From the NCBI GenBank assembly GCA_028289505.1, contig JANQPK010000355.1:1-9953 (forward strand): a DNA stretch of 9,953 bases, in the 5' to 3' direction. The notes under the pieces were generated by a model. That model saw only the letters and a list, made by a program, of their open reading frames with translations. It did no database searches and was not told the origin of the DNA. Shown one piece after another: positions 1 through 6,527 of this stretch (positions within the stretch are counted from its first letter, which is position 1; each line of letters begins with the position of its first letter). Source of the stretch: Cyclobacteriaceae bacterium (lineage in GTDB: Bacteria; Bacteroidota; Bacteroidia; Cytophagales; Cyclobacteriaceae). The position numbers were made by a program, and so were the translations under genes.

Positions 1-1
1 A

Positions 2-1462
2 ACTACCGGGACTCCATTTACCGATATCTACAAAGCCAAGCTCACTGGTGACGAAATAGATGGAGGTTCGGTGGAAATTTTAGGTGACCTCATCAATCTG
101 CCGGGAATAAATGAAGGTACTATAACCTTCACCAGAGACGGTAATACGGTGGTTTTTGCTCGTGGTAACGACGGCAGTAAAAAAGGCACCAAAGAAGTTA
201 ACCTGTATATCAGCCGATATCGAGATGGTGACTGGAGCGAACCTGAACTGCTGGCGGTAAATGATCCCAATTCATGGGATTCGTCACCGGCATTCAACAG
301 AAATGGAAGGACCTTGTATTTTGCCTCGAATCGACCTGGAGGTATGGGAGGAGTTGATCTTTATGCCGCCAGTCTGGATGGAAACGGACGGTTTAGCAAT
401 GCACGTAATTTAGGAAGCACCATCAATACAGCTGGGAATGACATGTTTCCTTTTGTAGATGATGACGGCAGACTTTTCTTTGCTTCCAACGGACATGCCG
501 GGTATGGAGGATTAGATCTATTGGTGGCTATAAGAAAGGATGGCAAAACCACAGTAGAGAATTTGGGTGCCCCCATAAATAGCAGTGAAGATGACTTTGG
601 CTTGATATATTACAGCCGGACCAAGGGATACTTCACCTCCAACCGCGATGGTGGTCAAGGTGATGATGACATTTATGCATTTGTCGATAACTCCCCGGAC
701 AGAAAAATCGTGAACTATATGCTCGCTGGTCGTACCCTCACCCCAGATAGCGCAACCCAAGCAAATGTAGTTTTGGGAGAGGTACGAGTACGCCTGATGG
801 ATACGGAAGACAATATCTTAGCAGAAGCCACTAGCGATGATAATGGTGTTTTTGAGTTTCAAGTGGATGGTGAAACAGACTATCGGATTCTTGGGGAGAA
901 ACAAGATTATTTTACCACCAGAATCGAATTTAGTACTATGGGAGAATCTATTCCACCTGAACAATTGGTTGAGGAAATTACCACCAAAAATTTCCAAACC
1001 CAGCTGGTTATGGATCGCATAGTTCTGGAGAAAGCTATTGTAGTAGAAAACATCTATTACGATTACGATTCGGCAAACATACGTTCCGACGCCGCTATTG
1101 AATTGAATAGGTTGGCCAGATTCTTACAGGACAACCCAGAAATCAAAATAGAGCTGGGATCACATACGGATAGCAGAGGTAACGATGAGTATAACCGGGA
1201 TTTATCACAACGTAGAGCTGAATCTGCGGTAAACTACATTATCGCCCAGGGTGTTGATAAAAACCGTATACGAGCGCGTGGTTATGGTGAAGCAAGACCT
1301 ATCGCGCCAAACACCAATCCCGATGGTACCGATAACCCTGAAGGCAGACAGAAAAACCGACGTACTGAGATTAAAGTATTTGAGTACAATAAGGATACTG
1401 GCAAGATGGAAGAGATCGAGGAGTTGAGGTCCCAACCAGAAAGTGAGTTCGACGATCTCTAA
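2..1462 (+). CDS. OmpA-family outer-membrane protein with PD40 repeats and carboxypeptidase-regulatory-like domain (5' end outside window)
   Basis: The frame is open from base 2 to the TAA at 1460-1462, giving 486 visible residues, so the N-terminus is missing. A GTG at 71 is not the real start, because the 23 codons before it are also open. Counting from that GTG, residues 1-205 carry WD40-like PD40 motifs: SSPAFNRNGRTLYFASNRPG (71-90), DGRLFFASNGHAGYGGLDL (132-150) and TKGYFTSNRDGGQGDDDIY (184-202). Residues about 218-285 resemble a carboxypeptidase-regulatory-like beta domain (TSDDNGVFEF). Residues about 328-437 form an OmpA C-terminal domain with YDYDSANIR, HTDSRG and the NRDLSQRRA motif; D367 and R382 match the residues that bind diaminopimelate in peptidoglycan. 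This architecture, often with N-terminal TPRs, is common in Bacteroidota and includes PorE of the type IX secretion system. A periplasmic, peptidoglycan-anchored role is inferred; a link to type IX secretion is only possible, since the upstream neighbour is not visible. Confidence 0.93.
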   Translation, partial: TTGTPFTDIYKAKLTGDEIDGGSVEILGDLINLPGINEGTITFTRDGNTVVFARGNDGSKKGTKEVNLYISRYRDGDWSEPELLAVNDPNSWDSSPAFNRNGRTLYFASNRPGGMGGVDLYAASLDGNGRFSNARNLGSTINTAGNDMFPFVDDDGRLFFASNGHAGYGGLDLLVAIRKDGKTTVENLGAPINSSEDDFGLIYYSRTKGYFTSNRDGGQGDDDIYAFVDNSPDRKIVNYMLAGRTLTPDSATQANVVLGEVRVRLMDTEDNILAEATSDDNGVFEFQVDGETDYRILGEKQDYFTTRIEFSTMGESIPPEQLVEEITTKNFQTQLVMDRIVLEKAIVVENIYYDYDSANIRSDAAIELNRLARFLQDNPEIKIELGSHTDSRGNDEYNRDLSQRRAESAVNYIIAQGVDKNRIRARGYGEARPIAPNTNPDGTDNPEGRQKNRRTEIKVFEYNKDTGKMEEIEELRSQPESEFDDL

Positions 1463-1568
1463 TCGGCTAAAGCTGTATTCGGTTTTCATACTAATGTCTG
1501 CACTCGCCTGGGCACTTGTCTAATATTCTATTTTCCAGATAAAATATTCAAGGTCTTGATGGAAGAAT

Positions 1569-1591
1569 GGGATTCGATCCCCTGCTTTTTT
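1569..1591 (+). terminator. Weak hairpin followed by T-run, upstream of purM
   Basis: GGGAT (1569-1573) and ATCCC (1577-1581) form a perfect 5-bp stem with a TCG loop. Four bases later comes a run of six T (1586-1591). It could terminate the OmpA-family transcript, or be a leader structure of purM, whose likely ATG is only 14 bases downstream. The stem is short and the spacer before the T-run is long, so this is a weak candidate. Confidence 0.25.
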
Positions 1592-1605
1592 ATATTTTTG
1601 TGATC

Positions 1606-2769
1606 ATGGATCAACGGTACCAACAGCGCGGCGTTTCAGCAACCAAACGAGAGGTACACCAGGCCATTGAAAAAATTGATAAGGGTATTTACCCTAAAGC
1701 ATTCTGCAAAATAGTACCGGATTACCTGGGTGGGGATCCGGAATACTGTAATATCATGCATGCCGATGGGGCCGGTACCAAATCATCACTGGCATACTTA
1801 TACTGGCGCGAAACCGGTGATCTTTCCGTATGGGAAGGAATTGCACAGGACGCGGTGATCATGAATGTCGATGACCTGCTTTGTGTTGGCGCATTGGACA
1901 ACATCCTGTTATCCTCCACTATAGGACGAAATAAAAACCTAATCCCTGGTGAGGTGATAAAAGCTATCATCGAGGGTACTGAAAAAGTCCTTCAAATGCT
2001 CAGGGATCACGGTATTTCCATTTACAGCACCGGGGGTGAAACGGCCGATGTCGGGGATTTGGTTCGAACTGTAATTGTTGATAGCACCGTCACTGCTCGA
2101 ATGCGTAGATCGGGTGTAATCTCTAACCATAAAATACAACCGGGTGATGTTATTGTAGGGTTGGCCTCTGATGGAAAAGCATCTTATGAGCACCAGTACA
2201 ATGGAGGAATGGGAAGTAACGGTCTCACTTCGGCTCGGCACGATGTGTTTGCCAAGTACCTGGCTAATAAATATCCTGAGAGTTATGATGCAGCAGTTCC
2301 GAATGATTTAGTATACTCTGGAAATAAGAACTTATTGGATCAAATTGCAAAATTGGGTGTGGATGCAGGATCCCTGGTACTCTCCCCCACCCGTACCTAT
2401 GCTCCCATTATGAGATTGGTGATAAACGAATTTCGGGACAAAATTCACGGCATCATACATTGCTCCGGAGGTGCCCAAACCAAGATTTTGCACTTTATAG
2501 ATAACCTTCAAGTCATTAAAGATCAATTGTTCGATATACCCCCCCTATTCAAACTAATTCAGGAACAAAGCGGAACCGACTGGCAGGAAATGTACCAGGT
2601 TTTTAACATGGGACATCGAATGGAGATTTACTTAGATGAGGCAAATGCCAATCGGATCATTGAAATCGCAAAAAGCTTTGAGGTAGAGGCTAAGGTAGTT
2701 GGAAGAGTTGAGCCTTCGGATAGACCTAGACTCACCATCAAATCGGAATACGGCACCTTTAATTATTGA
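1606..2769 (+). CDS. purM: Phosphoribosylformylglycinamidine cyclo-ligase (AIR synthase), long Bacteroidota form
   Basis: Catalyses the ATP-dependent closure of FGAM to aminoimidazole ribonucleotide, the fifth step of de novo purine synthesis, in the cytoplasm. With the start used here it has 387 residues; E. coli PurM has about 345, and the longer form is usual in Bacteroidota. Visible PurM-superfamily motifs are ADGAGTKSS (53-61), GGETAD (143-148), GLASDG (185-190), GSNGLTSAR (203-211), HCSGGAQTK (285-293) and FNMGHRMEIY (333-342). They cover the N-terminal ATP-binding and C-terminal AIRS domains. An in-frame ATG at 1567 would add 13 residues (MGFDPLLFYIFVI). I prefer 1606 because MDQRYQQRGVSA matches the usual start of this family and because the extra segment overlaps a hairpin and T-run. 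There is no Shine-Dalgarno sequence. The stop is 3 bases before the next gene, which suggests one transcript. The assignment to PurM rather than another PurM-superfamily enzyme is confident but rests on motif memory. Confidence 0.93.
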   Translation: MDQRYQQRGVSATKREVHQAIEKIDKGIYPKAFCKIVPDYLGGDPEYCNIMHADGAGTKSSLAYLYWRETGDLSVWEGIAQDAVIMNVDDLLCVGALDNILLSSTIGRNKNLIPGEVIKAIIEGTEKVLQMLRDHGISIYSTGGETADVGDLVRTVIVDSTVTARMRRSGVISNHKIQPGDVIVGLASDGKASYEHQYNGGMGSNGLTSARHDVFAKYLANKYPESYDAAVPNDLVYSGNKNLLDQIAKLGVDAGSLVLSPTRTYAPIMRLVINEFRDKIHGIIHCSGGAQTKILHFIDNLQVIKDQLFDIPPLFKLIQEQSGTDWQEMYQVFNMGHRMEIYLDEANANRIIEIAKSFEVEAKVVGRVEPSDRPRLTIKSEYGTFNY

Positions 2770-2772
2770 ACC

Positions 2773-3684
2773 ATGCATAGTCAATTTTTTTATCTACTTT
2801 TTAACCTGGTATTCCTACCAAACCTGGTATTTGCACAAGAAATCGCCCTTACCTTTGACGATGCACCCAGGAGTGATGGAAATTTGTATACCGGTTTAAA
2901 GCGCAGCGAAATACTGCTAAAGAAGCTGGAACAGTATGATGTGCCACAAGTGGCTTTCTTTGCTAACTCCAACAAATTGGATGACGTAGGTGAACTAAGA
3001 CTCAAGATGTATGGTCAGGCGGGTCACATTATAGCTAATCACACGCACTCACACCCACACATACATGAAGTTGGGGTAGAAGCATTCATAGAAGATATAA
3101 AAAAAGCGGACCAGATCCTTCAGGAGTTACCGGGATTTCGGAAATGGTTTCGATTTCCTTTTTTAAATGAAGGTAGAGATGAGGATTCCCGTGATCGTAT
3201 TCGAGAGGCTTTATCAAAGATGGGCTATATCAATGCCTATGTGACGGTAGATAATTATGATTGGTATTTGGAATCCATGTTTCAACAGGCTTTAAAGGAA
3301 CATAAAAAGATCAACTATGAACTTTTGAAAGAGCTTTACATCCAACACATCTGGGAAAGTATTCAGTTTTACCATAAGATTGGGCTTAAAGCACTAAACC
3401 GGCCACCTAAGCACGTGCTTCTACTACATGAAAATGACTTGGCCGCTCTCTATTTGGACGACTTGATCTCTTTTCTAAGAGGTGAAGGTTGGTCCATTAT
3501 ATCACCAGAGGAAGCCTACTCTGACCCCATAGTAGATCATCTTCCGGATGTGCTGATGAACAATCAAGGGAGGGTTGCTGCCATTGCCAGGGAACAGGGT
3601 ATAGAAAAAAGGAATCTGGTTCAAATGTCTGAGGATGAGCAGTACTTAGAGGATTATTTCTCAAAGAAGAAAGTTTTTCGTTGA
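2773..3684 (+). CDS. Secreted polysaccharide deacetylase (NodB homology, CE4 family)
   Basis: A 303-residue protein with a short hydrophobic N-terminal signal peptide and probable cleavage after VFA (residues 19-21); there is no lipobox cysteine. The mature protein begins directly with the NodB domain. Catalytic motifs appear in the expected order: TFDDAP (27-32, D29 catalytic base and D30 metal ligand by analogy), HTHSH (90-94, H90 and H94 metal ligands), RFPF (127-130), DNYDW (160-164) and LLLH (216-219). All metal and catalytic positions are present, so an active metal-dependent de-N-acetylase is expected, acting on chitin-, peptidoglycan- or exopolysaccharide-like substrates in the periplasm or outside the cell. 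The substrate cannot be told from sequence. The segment around motif 2 is unusually histidine-rich (six His in residues 90-98 counting those of the motif). The stretch after the NodB domain (about 245-303) is charged and unrecognised. It starts 3 bases after purM and ends 4 bases before the DUF4112 gene. Confidence 0.9.
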   Translation: MHSQFFYLLFNLVFLPNLVFAQEIALTFDDAPRSDGNLYTGLKRSEILLKKLEQYDVPQVAFFANSNKLDDVGELRLKMYGQAGHIIANHTHSHPHIHEVGVEAFIEDIKKADQILQELPGFRKWFRFPFLNEGRDEDSRDRIREALSKMGYINAYVTVDNYDWYLESMFQQALKEHKKINYELLKELYIQHIWESIQFYHKIGLKALNRPPKHVLLLHENDLAALYLDDLISFLRGEGWSIISPEEAYSDPIVDHLPDVLMNNQGRVAAIAREQGIEKRNLVQMSEDEQYLEDYFSKKKVFR

Positions 3685-3688
3685 ACCA

Positions 3689-4165
3689 ATGAAGGGAAGC
3701 AAGGAAATTCCAGAACTTGAGTTAATCGAAAGAGTAACCCGCTTGATGGATTATGCCTTTAAAATCCCGGGAACGGATATTCGATTTGGTTTGGATCCGA
3801 TATTAGGTCTATTCCCCTTTATTGGTGACCTGATATCTTACGGGATTTCCAGTTCTCTAGTACTGGCAATGGTGCGCAAGGGAGCCAGTGGAAAGCTGGT
3901 AATAAAGATGATCGCCAATATCACTTTGGATTATATCATTAGCAACGTGCCGGTAATTGGTTATATCATTGATTTTGGATATAAAGCCAATGAAAGGAAT
4001 TTCAACTTACTGAAAGAACATCTGGAAGATGGGAAACATCAAGGATCAGGTTGGCCTTATCTGTTGGCCATACTATTGGTTTTGTTAGTGATAATGACCA
4101 GTCTGGCAGTCTTGGTAAGTTATGCGCTGGTCCACTTTTTTCAGTGGCTGGGTTCGCTTTCCTGA
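3689..4165 (+). CDS. DUF4112-family small membrane protein
   Basis: A 158-residue protein. Residues 32-62 (from RFGLDPILGLFPFIGDLIS onward) and 88-110 (PVIGYIIDFGYKANERN) are the two conserved blocks of DUF4112, a family of unknown function. Residues 123-150 form a strong hydrophobic C-terminal helix, a likely membrane anchor; the glycine- and proline-rich N-terminal hydrophobic blocks may also enter the membrane. It starts 4 bases after the deacetylase stop and is the last gene of the purM-deacetylase-DUF4112 transcript. Its last 25 bases overlap the 3' end of the convergent methyltransferase gene. No biochemical function can be assigned; the family match is from memory of these motifs. Confidence 0.85.
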   Translation: MKGSKEIPELELIERVTRLMDYAFKIPGTDIRFGLDPILGLFPFIGDLISYGISSSLVLAMVRKGASGKLVIKMIANITLDYIISNVPVIGYIIDFGYKANERNFNLLKEHLEDGKHQGSGWPYLLAILLVLLVIMTSLAVLVSYALVHFFQWLGSLS

Positions 4166-4791
4166 GTTTTTTGATAAAGTATTGTCTTAATCATGTCAAA
4201 GTAGAAGGCTTTCTGTACTATTATCTTAAGTGGTCTTTTACTAAAGTATTGATCAAAGTCAGCCAATCTTTGGTGGTGTTGATTGGCAGTTAACCTAAAG
4301 AAAAGATACATGGTACGCACAAGCGCCCTTTGCCACCAGGGGCTTTTTTGGTTAACATAAAAATCCGTTTGTATCCAATGGCCTTCTGGTTCCAAAACCA
4401 AATACAGTGTATTCATTATCAGATCCAATCTACTTTTGGGGAACACATCCAGTACAAAAGAGGTTATCACCAGGTCAAACCGCAGGGTACTGTGTAATAG
4501 CGCCTGTTCTTCTCCATGCATAAACTTCACTGATTGGATGCCAAGATGATTCCGTTTTTTAGCTATTGAGATCATGCTGCTAGAAGCCTCTAAAAAGTAA
4601 ATTGAGGCTTCTGGAAATAGAGTTAGTATTTTGGGTAGGGTTTTGCCTGTACCTCCACCGAAAATCAGAATATTTCTAGGGTCTTTAACCCGTGATAAAA
4701 AAAATGATTCTGCTTTAGTGAGTTGATTACCAAATACCAAACCGGATAGCAAGTCATAGTAAGGTGCGACATTATTATAATCTGCCAACAA
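4141..4791 (-). CDS. Class I SAM-dependent methyltransferase, TTG start
   Basis: A 216-residue Rossmann-type methyltransferase, probably soluble. The SAM-binding motif I is ILIFGGGTGKTL (41-52), the acidic residue closing strand beta-2 is E68 (YFLEAS), and strand beta-4 is FDLVITSFVLDVF (105-117), followed by LEPEGHWIQTDF (133-144). The N-terminal NNVAPYYDLLSGLVFG is the usual lead-in of UbiE-like and related small-molecule methyltransferases. The substrate is unknown. No ATG lies before motif I; the first in-frame Met is at residue 73, after it. The first usable codons are two TTGs directly after the TGA of the UbiA-like gene, which is in the same frame. The gene therefore uses TTG, or is joined to the upstream gene by readthrough, or the TGA is an error. 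Position after a UbiA-like gene would fit a prenylated-compound pathway, but this is inference only. Confidence 0.85.
   Translation of the reverse strand: MLADYNNVAPYYDLLSGLVFGNQLTKAESFFLSRVKDPRNILIFGGGTGKTLPKILTLFPEASIYFLEASSSMISIAKKRNHLGIQSVKFMHGEEQALLHSTLRFDLVITSFVLDVFPKSRLDLIMNTLYLVLEPEGHWIQTDFYVNQKSPWWQRALVRTMYLFFRLTANQHHQRLADFDQYFSKRPLKIIVQKAFYFDMIKTILYQKTQESEPSH
4325..4349 (+). terminator. Candidate intrinsic terminator of the purM-deacetylase-DUF4112 transcript
   Basis: GCCCTT (4325-4330) pairs with AGGGGC (4338-4343), with one G-U pair, around a 7-base loop. The stem is followed at once by six T (4344-4349). Stem, loop and T-run fit a rho-independent terminator read on the plus strand. 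It lies 159 bases past the DUF4112 stop, antisense within the methyltransferase coding region. No stronger candidate is seen between the stop and this point. Confidence 0.45.
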
Positions 4792-5616
4792 TCACAATAT
4801 TAATAAGGGAATGAAGAAAGAAGTATCACCCAGAATTCGGTAGCGGTCGCTTTGCCCAAAATATGACTGCCATGTTAAGGTTACAATTAGGGGTACTGTC
4901 ATCAGCGCCAATACCCACTGGCTTTGTCTGATCAGGACCTGGTCGAACCAAATCAAAAATCCAATAATTGTAGTTACTACAAGTAATGTTAGCAACATTA
5001 CTATGATTAGACGGGTATTCTTTTTACCGATGGACCTTGAAAGGGATCCAAAATTTTGCTCAGTGTCAGACTTGGTATCAAAATAGGAAAAGAGCAATAG
5101 GTTAGAAAAGGCTAGCGTAGTAAACTGAATGAATATTAGCAGGTGAGGTGCTGTAATTGGGGTTTGTCTTAAAGCAAACGGTCCCAAAATTACACCGAAG
5201 GAATATGCAAATGCAATTAATAACTCCTTGTGATAAACCGGCTTTGAGGCCCAAAAAAAAGACGTGAGAAAATAGATCAGTATTGATAAGGTTAGAATAA
5301 AACCCATGCTCTTGACGGGATCTGGTAAACACCAAAAAAGCACAATTCCTAATATCAATACTACTACCAGTACCGTGGTCAATAGCTTACGGTAGGATTT
5401 GTGGAAATAATGCCTAAAGGTAAGTGTGGGATTGGGACTCCTGCGGGCGTCCCATAGATGATCCATACAATATACAGACCAAACCGCCAAAGCTAAGGTA
5501 ACCAGCACCACTACTGGTAGCTCGGACTGCAATAGCTTGGCAAAAAAAAGTGCACAAACCACCGCTCCAGCGACAACATCGATGCTAAGGGCATTAAGGT
5601 ATCGATAAAACCTCAT
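4792..5616 (-). CDS. UbiA-like prenyltransferase-family integral membrane protein
   Basis: A 274-residue very hydrophobic protein with about eight or nine membrane segments. Two polar loops match the positions of the UbiA aspartate motifs: YCMDHLWDARR (49-59, D52 and D56) and YFDTKSDTEQNFGS (178-191, D180 and D184). KELLIAFAYSFGVILGP (130-146) and the ending GDTSFFIPLLIL also fit this superfamily. UbiA enzymes transfer prenyl groups to aromatic or other acceptors using Mg-bound pyrophosphate. Here the first motif is degenerate compared with NDxxDxxxD, so activity is not certain and the substrates are unknown; it is not a recognisable MenA or UbiA orthologue. The ATG is 15 bases after the atpG stop, so it is probably transcribed with the atp genes. 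Its TGA is directly followed by the methyltransferase in the same frame. Confidence 0.75.
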   Translation of the reverse strand: MRFYRYLNALSIDVVAGAVVCALFFAKLLQSELPVVVLVTLALAVWSVYCMDHLWDARRSPNPTLTFRHYFHKSYRKLLTTVLVVVLILGIVLFWCLPDPVKSMGFILTLSILIYFLTSFFWASKPVYHKELLIAFAYSFGVILGPFALRQTPITAPHLLIFIQFTTLAFSNLLLFSYFDTKSDTEQNFGSLSRSIGKKNTRLIIVMLLTLLVVTTIIGFLIWFDQVLIRQSQWVLALMTVPLIVTLTWQSYFGQSDRYRILGDTSFFIPLLIL

Positions 5617-5631
5617 GCCGAGGAATAACTT

Positions 5632-6516
5632 CTAGTTACTTGACAATGCTTCCGCGCCAGCTACTATCTCTAGTATCTCTTTGGTAATAGCAGCCTGCCT
5701 GGTTCGGTTGTAGGTTAATTTAAGCTCTTTCAAAAGCTCTCCTGCATTGTCGGTAGCCTTGTCCATTGCCGTCATCCGAGCCCCATGTTCTGAAGCGTTT
5801 GACTCTAACAATGCGGTAAAAAATTTAAGCTTAAGGGATTTGGGGATCAACTCCTCCACAATTTCAGCCATTGAGGGCTCATAGATATAATCCGTTACTA
5901 CTGGCTTTTGTTCTTCATCCACCTGCGGTAACATGGGAAGTAGCTGATCGGTCCGTAGGTTTTGGGTGGCCACATTTTTAAACTCGTTATATACTAACTC
6001 CACCCGATCATAGTTTCCATCTACAAACCCGTCCATGGCATGCTCTGCAGCCTCCCGAACATTGCTGAAGTTAAGGGAACTAAATAGCATACCAAAGTCT
6101 TCCACATTATTCCTGTTTCTTTTGTGGTAGAACTCTACTGCACGTTTTCCGATGGGCATAATGGTAAGTTTACCAGAGTCGCTAACCTGCTGATAACGCG
6201 ACTCAACCAGCGCACTAACAGCCTTAAAAACATTACTGTTGAAGGGGCCACACAACCCTTTGTCGGAGGTAATAGCAACTATCAACGCCCGCTCGACTGG
6301 CCGCTCCTCTGCAAATGGATTTACCACATCCAGATCAGTTCCGGATGACACATTTTGCAGGATAGTTGATAACTTCTTAGAGTAGGGTCGCATGCGCAGT
6401 ATCCTCTCCTGAGCCTTCCTCAATTTGGCAGCCGCCACCATTTTCATAGCTTTGGTAATCTGCTGGGTTGAGGTTACGGATGCTATTCTACTTTTTACCT
6501 CCTTTAAACTTGGCAT
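5632..6516 (-). CDS. atpG: ATP synthase F1 subunit gamma
   Basis: The central rotor shaft of F1, which couples c-ring rotation to catalysis in the alpha-beta hexamer. It has 294 residues, close to the usual 285-295. The N-terminal helix carries the family signature SRIASVTSTQQITKAMKMVA (9-28), and the C-terminal helix carries NRTRQAAITKEILEIVAGA, which sits inside the alpha-beta ring. The Rossmann-like middle includes ITSDKGLCGPFN. Complete, with no missing segment. The ATG follows the atpA stop by 11 bases, without a Shine-Dalgarno sequence. It is the last ATP synthase gene of the block; atpD and atpC do not follow. Confidence 0.98.
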   Translation of the reverse strand: MPSLKEVKSRIASVTSTQQITKAMKMVAAAKLRKAQERILRMRPYSKKLSTILQNVSSGTDLDVVNPFAEERPVERALIVAITSDKGLCGPFNSNVFKAVSALVESRYQQVSDSGKLTIMPIGKRAVEFYHKRNRNNVEDFGMLFSSLNFSNVREAAEHAMDGFVDGNYDRVELVYNEFKNVATQNLRTDQLLPMLPQVDEEQKPVVTDYIYEPSMAEIVEELIPKSLKLKFFTALLESNASEHGARMTAMDKATDNAGELLKELKLTYNRTRQAAITKEILEIVAGAEALSSN

Positions 6517-6527
6517 GCTATAGTCAG

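Noticed and set aside
518..760. Reverse-strand open frames inside the OmpA-family gene.
   Set aside because: They are antisense to a strongly supported gene and their translations look like no protein family.
1469..1486. Hairpin AAAGCTG/CGGTTTT just after the OmpA-family stop.
   Set aside because: It needs two G-U pairs, the T-run is part of the stem, and no U tail follows. Too weak to call a terminator.
1569..1582. GGGATTCGATCCCC resembles a tRNA T-arm.
   Set aside because: The expected G53-C61 pair and a following acceptor stem are absent, and no anticodon or D arm lies upstream. It is better read as a short hairpin.
1593..1600. TATTTTTG matches the Bacteroidota -7 promoter consensus TAnnTTTG.
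   Set aside because: No TTG lies at the required distance upstream (the nearest is 34 bases away), and it would leave almost no leader before the purM ATG.
4096..4141. Inverted repeat GACCAG/CTGGTC followed by a T-run near the end of the DUF4112 gene.
   Set aside because: The loop is 25 bases and the stem only 6 bp, and it lies before the stop codon. The hairpin at 4325-4349 is a better terminator.
4051..4293. Plus-strand open frame of 80 codons over the convergent overlap.
   Set aside because: It is out of frame with DUF4112 and antisense to the methyltransferase, both of which have clear family motifs. No domain is recognisable.
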